NCBI RefSeq assembly: GCF_046044395.1
Contig: NZ_JBJUSG010000006.1
Span: 1 to 64,000 of the forward strand
Reading direction: 5' to 3'
From: Magnetominusculus dajiuhuensis
GTDB lineage: Bacteria > Nitrospirota > Thermodesulfovibrionia > Thermodesulfovibrionales > Magnetobacteriaceae
DNA length: 64,000 nucleotides
Shown here piece after piece: positions 1 through 9,341 of this stretch; the first letter of the stretch is position 1; each line of letters opens with the position of its first letter. The notes beneath the pieces were generated by a model. The model was not told where the DNA came from, did not search any database, and worked only from the letters and a program-made list of their open reading frames with translations. Both the position numbers and the translations under genes were made by a program.

Positions 1-154
1 ATTATGACATCTGCTACCCCCACTGTAAAGATGGGGTTTTCTTGACGCTTACATTCCTTTCAACATTTTATCGTCAACTACAGCTTCAGCGGACAGTTAT
101 ACTTTTGTCAAAAAATGGGGCATTGATGGTACAGGGGATGGTCAGTTTCATTTC

Positions 155-1624
155 ATGCAAGGTTTAGCAGTTGATGGCAACGGGAATGTTTATGTGGCCG
201 ATCGAGGTAATGCACGGGTACAAAAATTTACAAATAATGGGGTTTTTGTCAAAAAATGGGGCAGTCAGGGTACGGGGGCCGGCCAGTATTGGGGAGGCCC
301 TGAGGGCGTAGCAGTAAATAGCAGCGGGACATATTTATATACTACTGACCAGACTGGAACACAGAAATATTCAAGCGATGGGACCATACTTGCAGAATGG
401 GGCAGATTAGGCCAAGGGAGCACCGAATGGTTTTATCCTGGTGGCGTGGCGGTAGATAGCAGCGGGTATGTTTATGTTATTGACCAGTCCAATTATCAAA
501 TCATTAAATATGCAAGCGATGGAACTTTTATCAGAAGATGGGGCAGTCAAGGTTCAGGGGATGGCCAGTTTGATAACGTACAGGGTATAGCGATAGACAG
601 CAGCGGGAACATTTATACTTCAGAGGTTAATAACTCTCGGGTCCAGGTATTCGCGCCTGCCAGCACCTATACCTTAACGGCAACCAACGCCGGCACGGGG
701 TCAGGCACTGTAACCGCGAATTCGGGGACGTTATCATGGAGCGGCAATACAGGCACTGCGTCATATACATCCGGCACATCTGTAACGCTGACGGCAGCGG
801 CGGCCTCAGGCTCTACTTTTTCAGCCTGGACAGGGTGTGATTCGACAAGCGGCGCCACATGTACCGTTGCAATGTCGGCGAATAAGTCTGTCACGGCAAC
901 GTTTACCTTATCTCAAACTGCTTATTATACCCTGAGCGTAACTAAATCCGGCACGGGTTCAGGCACAGTAACTATCAGCCCATCGGGAATAAGCTGCGGC
1001 TCAACCTGTTCTACATCATATGCCTCCGGTACATCGGTAACGTTAACGGCAGCTACGGCTTCCGGCTCTACTTTTTCAAGCTGGAGCGGGTGTGCTTCAA
1101 CAAGCGGCGTTGCCTGTACCGTTGCGATGTCGGCGAATAAGTCTGTAACCGTAACATTTACATCGTCAGGGTCATCGGATTATACACTTGCCGCTGCGGC
1201 AATTAACTCAATATATAGCCAATATGCCTCATGGTTTGGAACAGCATCCGGAAGTGTAACTACGGCGACAGACGCTAATGGCGGCACATACTATGTTCAA
1301 TGGTATACAAACGGCGGCGCGCTTGTGGCATGGTCAGATGGATATATGTATTTATATTATGGCGGCAGTTGGTACTCTCTGGGGACATCATGGAAAACAA
1401 GCAGCGACTATACCGCGGCAAGCACGATGATTAACACAATATACAGTCAATATTCCACGTACCTTGGAACAAAATCCGGGGGTGTAACATCAGGAACAAC
1501 GACAGGCGGCACATACTATGTCCAATGGTTTACCAATGGTATGGCGCTTATAGCGTACACTGATGGATACATGTATTATTGGGATGGCACTAATGTGTAC
1601 TCTATGGGTATTAAATGGAAATAA
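155..1624 (+). CDS. Secreted NHL-repeat protein with bacterial repeat domains and a tandem C-terminal domain
   Basis: The first ~170 residues hold NHL beta-propeller repeats (units such as VKKWGSQGTG followed by GVAVDSSGYVYV). Two Ser/Thr/Gly-rich domains of the divergent InlB-B type follow (about 170-250 and 255-335; each ends in SANKSVT). Two copies of a ~73-residue domain end the protein (about 340-414 and 415-489; core TYYVQW-TNG-ALVAW-DGYMY). The same domain ends the protein at 11843-13237. The start is uncertain: the frame stays open back to position 29, and residues upstream of the first ATG (SADSYTFVKKWG then GTGDGQF) already read as NHL repeat. No ATG, GTG or TTG occurs in frame there, so the true 5' end is missing, frameshifted or outside the window. 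Probably an extracellular adhesion or matrix protein; the role is inferred from domains only. Confidence 0.8.
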   Translation: MQGLAVDGNGNVYVADRGNARVQKFTNNGVFVKKWGSQGTGAGQYWGGPEGVAVNSSGTYLYTTDQTGTQKYSSDGTILAEWGRLGQGSTEWFYPGGVAVDSSGYVYVIDQSNYQIIKYASDGTFIRRWGSQGSGDGQFDNVQGIAIDSSGNIYTSEVNNSRVQVFAPASTYTLTATNAGTGSGTVTANSGTLSWSGNTGTASYTSGTSVTLTAAAASGSTFSAWTGCDSTSGATCTVAMSANKSVTATFTLSQTAYYTLSVTKSGTGSGTVTISPSGISCGSTCSTSYASGTSVTLTAATASGSTFSSWSGCASTSGVACTVAMSANKSVTVTFTSSGSSDYTLAAAAINSIYSQYASWFGTASGSVTTATDANGGTYYVQWYTNGGALVAWSDGYMYLYYGGSWYSLGTSWKTSSDYTAASTMINTIYSQYSTYLGTKSGGVTSGTTTGGTYYVQWFTNGMALIAYTDGYMYYWDGTNVYSMGIKWK

Positions 1625-1667
1625 AATAACGGGTATAAGCCCTAAGTAGCGTTGAAGTGATTGGCCG

Positions 1668-1697
1668 TGGCGGCTTAATGGGGCCGCCATTTGCTTT
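1668..1697 (+). terminator. Rho-independent-like terminator after the NHL gene
   Basis: TGGCGGC (1668-1674) pairs with GCCGCCA (1683-1689) across an 8-nt loop and is followed by TTTGCTTT. It lies 44 nt past the stop of the NHL gene, between convergent genes. Confidence 0.6.
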
Positions 1698-1771
1698 AAT
1701 CTCAGCAGGGGAGAACGATTGACATGATCTCCGAGGAAGGGGATATAACAGGCAGTCCGGTTAATTTGTCC

Positions 1772-2458
1772 CTATTGCAGTTTAAGTCTGTAACCGATTG
1801 CCGGTTCATTTACTAAAAACTTTGGGCGCGCAGGATTGGATTCGAGCTTGCGGCGCAACTGAGCCATGTATACCCTCAGGTATTGCGGCTGATTAGCGTA
1901 ATTTGCCCCCCAGACCTCTTTGAGCAGTTGAGAATGCGTCACAACCTTGCCGGCATTCTTAATGAGTACCGTTAACAGGCTGTACTCAATTGGAGTTAAG
2001 TGAGTTTCGACATCCTTAATAAACACCTGTCTTGTAACAAGATTAACCTTCATATCATCAACAGCAAAGATGTGCTCGCCCTGTTGAACCGGTGTCTTGC
2101 GCCGAAAGGCCACTCGTACGCGGGCAAGCAGTTCACCGGCGCTGAATGGTTTTGTAAGATAATCGTCTGCCCCCGTGTCCAGCGCCCTTATCTTGTCCTC
2201 CTCCTGCTCCCTTGCAGAGATGACTATAATGGAGGCTTCATTCCAGCCGCGAAGCTGCTTTATTACATCAATCCCATCCATATCGGGAAGCCCTAAATCA
2301 AGCAGGATAACGTCGGGGTTGCGCATTGCGGCCTGCATTAATCCATCCTTTGCAGTTTCGGCCTCTATAAGCCCGTACCCATGCCCCTTGATTGTTATAC
2401 GCAGGAAGCGCAGCATTTGAGCCTCATCCTCTATAAGAAGAATCAGGCCGTTTTCCAA
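1772..2458 (-). CDS. kdpE: KdpE, OmpR-type response regulator of potassium transport genes
   Basis: A 228-residue two-domain regulator. The N-terminal receiver domain has the acidic pair near residue 11 (IEDEAQ), the phospho-acceptor Asp in ILLDLGLPDMDG and the conserved Lys in TKPFSAGEL. The C-terminal part is an OmpR/PhoB winged helix (LTPIEYSLLTVL ... YMAQLRRKLE). It starts with TTG one base after the kdpD stop, so the two genes are almost certainly co-translated. In the known Kdp system, phospho-KdpE activates kdpFABC at low K+ or high osmolarity. Here kdpDE is the distal part of the same minus-strand cluster. Confidence 0.95.
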   Translation of the reverse strand: MENGLILLIEDEAQMLRFLRITIKGHGYGLIEAETAKDGLMQAAMRNPDVILLDLGLPDMDGIDVIKQLRGWNEASIIVISAREQEEDKIRALDTGADDYLTKPFSAGELLARVRVAFRRKTPVQQGEHIFAVDDMKVNLVTRQVFIKDVETHLTPIEYSLLTVLIKNAGKVVTHSQLLKEVWGANYANQPQYLRVYMAQLRRKLESNPARPKFLVNEPAIGYRLKLQ

Positions 2459-2459
2459 A

Positions 2460-5153
2460 TTATCTCACCCCCATTGGTTGAGCCGACGTGTCGGGTTGAT
2501 TTTCAACAGGCAGCGAAAAACTAAACACCGCGCCTCCGCCTTGCCTGTTTTGCGCGCTTATTTGTCCCCCGTGAGCAGTTATGACAGCGCGGCAGATGGT
2601 CAGCCCAAGCCCTATGCCCCCACCTTTGGAAGAGCTTCGCACAAACTTATCGAATATCCGCTCCTCTTCACCGGGCGGCACCCCCGGCCCCCTGTCTTTG
2701 ACTTCCACAACAACGTTGGTTTCTTTAACGGCTGCCGAAAGCTCTATGGGTGTATCGTGCGGCGTGTACTTAATGGCGTTATCCAGGAGATTCATCATCA
2801 CCTGCTCAATCAACAGCGGATCAAAAAAAAGCATCGGCAAGTCCTCCGGAAAATTCACCTCCACAGGTTTGTCTCCTATCTTTTCTGACAGGCGGTTAAG
2901 CGCGCCCCCAACGATTTCATCAATGAACTGCCACTGTTTTTTTACGGTTATGCCCCCAGCCTCTATGCGTGTCATGTTGAGGATGTTTCGGATTATCTGG
3001 TTAAGGTGCTCGGCCTCCTCGTATATGGTCAGAAGCAGCTCATGCTTTTCATTGGAATCAAAGGCCATGTCTTTTTCAAGCAGGGTAGAGGCCGCCCCGG
3101 TAATGGCAGCAAGGGGAGTGCGCAGGTCGTGGGAGATGGAGCTGAGAAGCGTGTTGCGCATGGTTTCTGTTTCCACCTTCAGCATGGCATGTTGAGCCTC
3201 GTTTACAAGCATTATCCTCTCTATGGCCACCGCTGTCTGGTTTGCAAAACTCTCCAGTATGTGAATTTGTCCCTGGTCAAAATACTCCTGACCAGGCTCA
3301 ATAAGCACTCCTAATACCCCTACGGCCTTAGCTCCCGAAACAAGCGGCAGATACATCGCCTTAGCGCCGGACAGCGTATCCGTAGAAAAACCAGCCCGTT
3401 GTTCGTGGTCGAAACACCATTTCGCAACGACGTATTCCTTTTGATCAAGCGCAAAGCTATCAGATGTGGCCGCCTTAATCTCCAATTTTCCCAACTCATC
3501 AGGTACAAACACAACTGCCCTGGAGGATAAGACCTCAGTTACATGATTTATGACAAGTGCGCATACGTGGTCCAAATCCTGTTTGTTAACCAGCCTGCGG
3601 CTTAGGTTATAGAGTGACGCGGTTGTTTGCTGACGCTGCCGCGCAACATCGGCCTGTGCCTTAACCCGTGACGTAAGTCTGCTGATAACAAGCGCTATGG
3701 AAAACATTACGGCAAACGTAACAAGATATCCTGGAGAGGCTATTTCAAAGCTATAACGTGGAGGTACGAAGAAAAAATCAAACGCTAAAACACCAAATAA
3801 CGCAGTCAGGAAAGACGGCACTTTCCCTGCCCGCGTCGCCGTAAACACCACCCCAAGCAGATAAACCATAGCAATGTCTGCCAATGCGACATATTGGTAC
3901 ATCAACTGGTCAACGGCGGTACATATCGCAACTGTGGTGACACTAAGTGTAATATCTCTCATTGCCAGTTTCTGTTTTTTTGATTTTATAGCCGGCGCAG
4001 GTATTGGCTGCCCCTTATCGCCGCTTATCACGTACACATCAATATCGCCGCTTCCACGCACTATCTCATCCAGCATAGAGCCAAATATAATATCTTTCCA
4101 GCGAGGGTGCGCGGGCTTGCCAATGATTATTTTTGTGACATTGCGGCTTCTGGCATAGTGCAGGATTTCCTCGCTGGCCTTTTGAGCGGTCAGAGTTACG
4201 GTTTCAGCGCCAAGGGTTTCGGCTAAGCGAATATGCCCGGCAAGTTTTACAAGGTCAGCCTTGGTGGGTTTTACCTTTGATGGGGCTTCCACGTTAACGG
4301 CTATCCACTCGGCTCTCAGGCCGGTGGCCATCCTCTTTGCCGCCCGTATCAGACGTATAGAGCGAGGGTTTGAGCTTATGCTTACCAGAATCCGCTCGGA
4401 GGCCGGCCACACCTCTTTGACGCTCTTTCCCTCACGATAACTCTGCATCTGCTCATCAACGCGCCCGGCGGTTGTGCGAAGGGCAAGTTCTCTGAGGGCA
4501 AGAAGGTTGCCCATCCTGAAAAAATTCCCCCTTGCAGCATCTGCCAGCTCAGGCATATAGACCTTGCCATCCTTAAGCCGTTGTAATAACTCATCCGGGG
4601 TGATATCAACAAGCGCAATCTCATCTGCCCGTTCTATGACTAAATCAGGCAGCGTCTCCCTTATCTCTATGCCGGTAATTTGTGTAACAACATCGCTGAG
4701 GCTCTCCACATGCTGAACATTGAGCGTGGAGTAAACATCCATACCGGCTTCAAGGAGTTCAAACACGTCTTGCCATCTCTTTTTGTGGCGGCTCTCCGGG
4801 GCGTTAGTATGGGCAAGTTCATCCATAAGGATGAGCGCGGGGGCGCGCCTAAGGGCTTGGTCAATGTCAAATTCATACAAGACAGAGCCGCGGTATTCGA
4901 TTCCCTTACGTTGTATTACCTCAAGGCCGTCAAGGAGTTGCTCTGTTTCTTTGCGTTTGTGCGTCTCCACTATTCCAACGATGACATCCACGCCTTCAGA
5001 TTTCTTTTGCCTTGCGGCCTCAAGCATGGCATAGGTCTTTCCCACGCCGGGGGCTGAGCCGAAGAATATCTTCAGATTGCCCTGTCGTTTACGCGCCTCG
5101 TCCTGTTTAAACTGTGCCAACAGGGCATCAGGCGATGGCCTTTGTTCTTCCAT
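2460..5153 (-). CDS. kdpD: KdpD, osmosensitive potassium-channel sensor histidine kinase
   Basis: Full length (897 aa) with the normal domain order. The N-terminal KdpD domain has the P-loop GSAPGVGKTY near residue 32 and the DELAHTNAP motif. A universal-stress-protein-like domain (about 250-375) follows, then four closely spaced membrane segments (about 400-500), a GAF-like domain, the dimerisation/phospho-acceptor helix with SHDLRTPLAAI near residue 670, and the ATPase domain (N-box MNLLDNAIKYTP, G-boxes DRGPGVPPG and GGIGLGLTICR). It phosphorylates KdpE. The start ATG has a short GGGAC-type ribosome site about 6 nt upstream. Confidence 0.96.
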   Translation of the reverse strand: MEEQRPSPDALLAQFKQDEARKRQGNLKIFFGSAPGVGKTYAMLEAARQKKSEGVDVIVGIVETHKRKETEQLLDGLEVIQRKGIEYRGSVLYEFDIDQALRRAPALILMDELAHTNAPESRHKKRWQDVFELLEAGMDVYSTLNVQHVESLSDVVTQITGIEIRETLPDLVIERADEIALVDITPDELLQRLKDGKVYMPELADAARGNFFRMGNLLALRELALRTTAGRVDEQMQSYREGKSVKEVWPASERILVSISSNPRSIRLIRAAKRMATGLRAEWIAVNVEAPSKVKPTKADLVKLAGHIRLAETLGAETVTLTAQKASEEILHYARSRNVTKIIIGKPAHPRWKDIIFGSMLDEIVRGSGDIDVYVISGDKGQPIPAPAIKSKKQKLAMRDITLSVTTVAICTAVDQLMYQYVALADIAMVYLLGVVFTATRAGKVPSFLTALFGVLAFDFFFVPPRYSFEIASPGYLVTFAVMFSIALVISRLTSRVKAQADVARQRQQTTASLYNLSRRLVNKQDLDHVCALVINHVTEVLSSRAVVFVPDELGKLEIKAATSDSFALDQKEYVVAKWCFDHEQRAGFSTDTLSGAKAMYLPLVSGAKAVGVLGVLIEPGQEYFDQGQIHILESFANQTAVAIERIMLVNEAQHAMLKVETETMRNTLLSSISHDLRTPLAAITGAASTLLEKDMAFDSNEKHELLLTIYEEAEHLNQIIRNILNMTRIEAGGITVKKQWQFIDEIVGGALNRLSEKIGDKPVEVNFPEDLPMLFFDPLLIEQVMMNLLDNAIKYTPHDTPIELSAAVKETNVVVEVKDRGPGVPPGEEERIFDKFVRSSSKGGGIGLGLTICRAVITAHGGQISAQNRQGGGAVFSFSLPVENQPDTSAQPMGVR

Positions 5154-5224
5154 ATCGTCCCTATTTTCTCACTTTTTAGGCGCCATGATTGCGGTTGATG
5201 AGTGGATTAACAGCTTATATCAAA

Positions 5225-5449
5225 TTACTTTATAAAAAACTTCAGGGCGGCTATCATTATGCCGATTTGAGTTGCCCATAAGGCAAACATCCATTTGATG
5301 GAATCTACTTTGGATTTCTTGATTAATCCCTTGATTGATTCCATTTTGACTTCAAGTCTGGACACATCGTCTCTTACTTCCTTAATCTCATCTTTTACTT
5401 CTCCAATATCGTCTTTAGTTGCCATGTTCAAACGAGACCCCATCCCCAC
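5225..5449 (-). CDS. Small coiled-coil protein with one C-terminal membrane anchor
   Basis: 74 residues. The first two thirds are charged heptads (DDIGEVKDEIKEVRDDV) expected to form a coiled coil. The last ~20 residues (WMFALWATQIGIMIAALKF) form one membrane segment. The start may be GTG (5449), ATG (5443) or ATG (5425); the shortest form begins MATKDDIG. It lies between the porin and kdpD on the same strand, so it may be transcribed with the kdp genes. It is not KdpF, which is found separately at 11134-11223. No family was recognised with certainty; the layout resembles DUF1640-like anchored coiled coils. Confidence 0.6.
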   Translation of the reverse strand: MGMGSRLNMATKDDIGEVKDEIKEVRDDVSRLEVKMESIKGLIKKSKVDSIKWMFALWATQIGIMIAALKFFIK

Positions 5450-5572
5450 TTCATTAGATAATGGTGATTAAATCGTCAACGCCGCCATCGCCCAATTTCT
5501 CTCGTAATAACCTGGGTATCGCTATCACGCTCATGCCTTTGTTATACCATATCCCTCTGATATATTTCAACG

Positions 5573-5601
5573 CCACCGCCACCCGGCAGAGGTGGCGGTG
5601 G
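5573..5601 (-). terminator. Strong GC hairpin 3' of the porin gene
   Basis: An 11-bp perfect stem, CCACCGCCACC (5573-5583) with GGTGGCGGTGG (5591-5601), and a 7-nt loop, starts 12 nt after the porin stop. There is no long U-tract on the minus strand, so it may be an attenuating or mRNA-protecting hairpin rather than a full terminator. That would allow read-through from kdpFABC to kdpDE. Confidence 0.5.
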
Positions 5602-5612
5602 GCTGTTGTTTA

Positions 5613-6581
5613 TTAGAAATTATACGTCAAATTCAGGCCGTATATGAAATTCTGGTCAAGCGCGCCGTTTGGATTATACGATACGCCGTTAACCATCCTG
5701 CTGGCGTCGTGCGACAGGGGGAATGTGTACATCGCCACCGGCTGCACGGTCAAGTTGTTTACTATCGGAATGGTTACGCCAAGCGATAACATGCCGTCGT
5801 GAAAGGCGCTGTATTTTTTGCCCGTGTAGGCGTCTGTGCCACCCGCTGTTGATGCTGCCTCATACGTATGCCAGTAGCCGGAACTGCCGTCCATATAACC
5901 AAAACACGCGCCGAGGTCAAGCGTCATATCCTTCATAATCATCGGAAGCGGGACAGAGTGGCTGAAGGCCAGATTAAAATATGTCCCAGGGAAGGAGTCA
6001 AAATCCCTATACACCGTAAGGACGGGCTTTGTAATCATATCCAGCGCCGCGGCCATGAAAACCTCCTGAGTCTTATTGGCATATTTAACACCATAATAAA
6101 CGTACCCGCCTGTCAGGCTGAACAAACCCCATGAGCGCGTATAGCTGAGCTTTATATCCACTTCGTTATAACTGGCCCCGCCGGGGTTGTCCGGGATAAA
6201 ATTCTGAGTCGCCTGCTCATGCGTGTCTATGTTGCTCCACACGTTTGCCGAAAACCCCATATAGGAAAGAGTTATGGACGGCTGAAAAACCATGCTGTGG
6301 GTACTTACCTCATATCCTCTGAAGATGTACCTGTTAAAGGCGCTGAACACCACGCTGACAGAGGCGTTATCAGGCCCGGCTGTGCCTTCGGGCGGGATAG
6401 ACGCGGCCTCCTCATTGGCAGGTGCAGGGGCGGCCTCCTCCTTGGCATGATGAGCGCCCTTTTCCTCTTCAGCATAGGCAGGAACGCCCGACGCGATGAT
6501 GGCCATGGCGATTAATAGCGCCATAGATAGTAAAAAAGTATTCAACGCACGTGTTAATTTTGCCCGTGTTAGTCTTTCCAT
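5613..6581 (-). CDS. TorF-family (Gcw_chp) putative outer-membrane porin
   Basis: About 322 aa. A signal peptide (hydrophobic run ending GVPAYA) is followed by a short Glu/Ala/Pro-rich linker and a beta-barrel-like domain that begins VSVVFSAFNRYIFRGYEVS and ends in the aromatic residue typical of outer-membrane barrels (LNLTYNF). The RNYIFRGY-type start and alternating aromatic strands match the TorF/Gcw_chp porin family. A longer reading from ATG 6596 is unlikely, because GGAGGA inside that first ATG stretch is the ribosome site for ATG 6581. It sits between kdpC and kdpDE, suggesting a link to ion entry through the outer membrane, but its substrate is unknown. Confidence 0.8.
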   Translation of the reverse strand: MERLTRAKLTRALNTFLLSMALLIAMAIIASGVPAYAEEEKGAHHAKEEAAPAPANEEAASIPPEGTAGPDNASVSVVFSAFNRYIFRGYEVSTHSMVFQPSITLSYMGFSANVWSNIDTHEQATQNFIPDNPGGASYNEVDIKLSYTRSWGLFSLTGGYVYYGVKYANKTQEVFMAAALDMITKPVLTVYRDFDSFPGTYFNLAFSHSVPLPMIMKDMTLDLGACFGYMDGSSGYWHTYEAASTAGGTDAYTGKKYSAFHDGMLSLGVTIPIVNNLTVQPVAMYTFPLSHDASRMVNGVSYNPNGALDQNFIYGLNLTYNF

Positions 6582-6646
6582 TTCATATTCCTCCATTTAA
6601 TTTTTTGTAACACTCATAGTGAGTTTGCCCCGGCTTTGTATCAGGT

Positions 6647-7237
6647 TTATTTACGCCTGGGTCGTCCAACTCCTACGTCATCCAGGGCCATGTTTAATTT
6701 TACAACGTTAACTACCGGATCTCCCAAAATCCCCAACTGCCGGGATTCTTTATAAGTCTCGACCAGCGACAAAACCAGACCCTCGCCTATACCTCTTTGT
6801 TTCGCAACGCGGCGCACCTGATAAAGCGCCGCCGCGGGGCTGATATGAGGGTCAAGGCCGCTTCCCGACGCGGTGATTAAATCAACTGGTATTGGCTGCG
6901 TGTTTTCGGGGTCAGCCGCCTTTAACGCGGCAATCCTGTCAGATAATGCCTTCTGAAGGTCGGGATTGTTTTGGCCCAGGTTCGACCCCGAAGATGAGCT
7001 GGCGTTATATGGATACGGCGTAGTGGCAGACGGCCTGCTCCAAAAATACCTGGGATCGCTAAATGGCTGCCCTATGAGGGCAGACCCAACAGCCTTGCCA
7101 TTTTTTTCAATAATGCTTCCGTTTGCCTTATCCGGAAAAAGCACCTGTGAGACGCCTGTCATTGCCATAGGGTAAATAATCCCTAACATTACCGTAAATA
7201 CAACCAGTGATATGATGGACGTTCTGATAACTGCCAT
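6647..7237 (-). CDS. kdpC: KdpC, K+-transporting ATPase C chain
   Basis: 196 aa, the normal length. One N-terminal membrane helix (ISLVVFTVMLGIIYPMAMTG) precedes a periplasmic domain with the family signatures GSALIGQPFSDPRYFWSRPS, ASGSGLDPHISPAAA and the C-terminal VNVVKLNMALD. KdpC stabilises the KdpFABC complex. An AGGAGG site lies 8 nt before the ATG, and the gene follows kdpB by 13 nt. Confidence 0.97.
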   Translation of the reverse strand: MAVIRTSIISLVVFTVMLGIIYPMAMTGVSQVLFPDKANGSIIEKNGKAVGSALIGQPFSDPRYFWSRPSATTPYPYNASSSSGSNLGQNNPDLQKALSDRIAALKAADPENTQPIPVDLITASGSGLDPHISPAAALYQVRRVAKQRGIGEGLVLSLVETYKESRQLGILGDPVVNVVKLNMALDDVGVGRPRRK

Positions 7238-7250
7238 AATCTATCCTCCT

Positions 7251-9320
7251 TTAAAATATATTCAACACACCGATTAACATATCAATTAACTTTATCCCAA
7301 CAAACGGCACGACAACGCCTCCAAGCCCGTAAATCAGAAGGTTATTCCTTAAGAGGGCATGAGCGCCGAGCGGGCGGTATTTTACACCTCTGAGGGCAAG
7401 TGGAATTAATATCACGATAATAATGGCGTTAAAGATTACAGCCGACAGTATAGCGCTGTGAGGGGTGGCCAATCTCATGATATTAAGCGTGCCAAGTTCA
7501 GGGTAAATACCTAAAAACGCCGCGGGCAGAATGGCAAAGTACTTTGCCACGTCGTTAGCAATGCTAAATGTGGTCAACGTGCCGCGGGTAATGAGGAGCT
7601 GCTTGCCGATTTCAACAATTTCTATGAGCTTGGTCGGGTTAGAGTCCAGATCAACCATGTTGCCGGCCTCTTTAGCCGCCTGAGTCCCTGTGTTCATCGC
7701 AACGGCGACATCGGCCTGGGCAAGGGCAGGGGCATCGTTTGTGCCATCGCCTGTCATGGCGACTAATTTGCCGCCTGTCTGATAGTCGCGTATGAGTTTT
7801 AATTTGGCCTCAGGGGTTGCCTCGGCCAGAAAATCGTCAACTCCGGCGTCGGCCGCAACCGCGGCTGCCGTGAGGGGATTGTCGCCGGTAATCATAATGG
7901 TCTTGATTCCCATGTTCCTGAGCTCAGCAAATCGCTCCTTTATGCCCCCCTTAACTATATCCTTCAGACGAATGACGCCTAAAACGCTTTTCCCCTGTGC
8001 CACAACTAATGGGGTAGCACCCTCACGGGCTATGCCCTCTACGATGTTTATGACCTCAGCGGGGAATATCCCGCCCTGTTTTTTTACATACTCAGCAACG
8101 GCATCTGAGGCACCCTTGCGTATCTCTACCCCGTCCATGTTTACACCGCTCATGCGTGTGTGCGCGGAAAACGGCACGAATACGGCGTGAAGAGTGCTTA
8201 TATTGCGCTCTCTGATGCCATATTCATTTTTGGCAAGGACGACTATGCTTCGACCTTCGGGAGTTTCGTCCGCCAGGGACGCTAGTTGTGCCGCATCGGC
8301 CAGCGCTTTTATATCTATCCCCTTTACAGGTATAAATTCAGTGGCGTGTCTGTTGCCAAGCGTTATGGTGCCGGTCTTATCCAGCAGCAATACATCCACA
8401 TCCCCCGCGGCCTCCACTGCCCGCCCCGACATGGCTATCACGTTTGCCTGTATCATCCTGTCCATACCGGCAATTCCTATAGCGGAGAGAAGCCCCCCTA
8501 TTGTTGTGGGGATAAGGCAGACCAATAAGGCCGCTACCGTCGTTACGGTGACAGGACTGCCATGTGAAGCCGCCTTAACGCTGAAAATAGAAAACGGCAC
8601 TATCGTAACCGTGGCTATCAGAAAGATGATAGTCAGCCCGGCAAGCAAAATATCCAGGGCTATCTCGTTGGGTGTTTTTTGTCTTTTTGCACCCTCAACC
8701 ATAGAAATCATCTTGTCAATAAAGGTTTCACCCGGGTTAGCGCTTATCTTAATTACTAACCAGTCGGACACTACAAGGGTGCCCCCGGTAACGGCGCTCC
8801 TGTCGCCGCCGCTTTCTCTTATTACAGGGGCGCTTTCTCCGGTTATGGCGCTTTCATTTACCGATGCAACACCCTCGATTACTTCGCCGTCGCTTGGGAT
8901 TATATCCCCCGCCTCAACAAGTACGCAGTCGCCTTTTCTAAGCTTTGGCGACACTACGAGGGTTACTGTGGCGTTACGTCTGGGTGCAGAGAGCAGCTTT
9001 GCCTGAATATCGCGTCTGCTGTTTCGGAGGTTTTCAGCCTGAGCCTTCCCCCTGCCCTCTGCCATTGACTCCGCGAAGTTAGCAAATATCACGGTAAACC
9101 AGAGCCACAGAGACACGGCCAATATAAACGACGGCGGGTCCCCCGATGGTTTCGAAAGAGAATAGACAAAAAGCGCCATTGTGAGAATGCTTCCAATCTC
9201 TACGACAAACATAACGGGTTTACGAATCTGGTATAGTGGATTTAACTTAATAACCGAGTCAACGGATGCCCTGGCGATGAGACGCCAATCGAAAAGATTC
9301 TGTTTTACTTTTGCTGTCAT
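7251..9320 (-). CDS. kdpB: KdpB, P-type ATPase catalytic subunit
   Basis: 689 aa. It has the actuator motif TGES (NESAITGESAPV), the phosphorylation site DKTGTITLGN, the nucleotide-binding region, and the hinge motif MTGDGTNDAPALAQADVAVAMN. Seven membrane helices are expected. KdpB hydrolyses ATP to drive high-affinity K+ uptake through KdpA. A strong AGGAGGG site precedes the start, and it lies 21 nt after kdpA. Confidence 0.98.
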   Translation of the reverse strand: MTAKVKQNLFDWRLIARASVDSVIKLNPLYQIRKPVMFVVEIGSILTMALFVYSLSKPSGDPPSFILAVSLWLWFTVIFANFAESMAEGRGKAQAENLRNSRRDIQAKLLSAPRRNATVTLVVSPKLRKGDCVLVEAGDIIPSDGEVIEGVASVNESAITGESAPVIRESGGDRSAVTGGTLVVSDWLVIKISANPGETFIDKMISMVEGAKRQKTPNEIALDILLAGLTIIFLIATVTIVPFSIFSVKAASHGSPVTVTTVAALLVCLIPTTIGGLLSAIGIAGMDRMIQANVIAMSGRAVEAAGDVDVLLLDKTGTITLGNRHATEFIPVKGIDIKALADAAQLASLADETPEGRSIVVLAKNEYGIRERNISTLHAVFVPFSAHTRMSGVNMDGVEIRKGASDAVAEYVKKQGGIFPAEVINIVEGIAREGATPLVVAQGKSVLGVIRLKDIVKGGIKERFAELRNMGIKTIMITGDNPLTAAAVAADAGVDDFLAEATPEAKLKLIRDYQTGGKLVAMTGDGTNDAPALAQADVAVAMNTGTQAAKEAGNMVDLDSNPTKLIEIVEIGKQLLITRGTLTTFSIANDVAKYFAILPAAFLGIYPELGTLNIMRLATPHSAILSAVIFNAIIIVILIPLALRGVKYRPLGAHALLRNNLLIYGLGGVVVPFVGIKLIDMLIGVLNIF

Positions 9321-9341
9321 ATGCTCATCCCTCCTATTTTT

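Noticed and set aside
13..60. 3' end of a minus-strand IS200/IS605 tnpB
   Set aside because: Only about 17 codons are open on that strand before a stop, and the NHL reading frame covers the same bases. Too little to call.
2581..3195. Long plus-strand ORFs antisense to kdpD
   Set aside because: Shadow frames of a certain gene; no ribosome sites or domains. The same applies to antisense ORFs over kdpB, ilvD, alaS and gltB-type genes.
6582..6596. Porin start at ATG 6596
   Set aside because: The GGAGGA ribosome site for ATG 6581 lies inside this extension.
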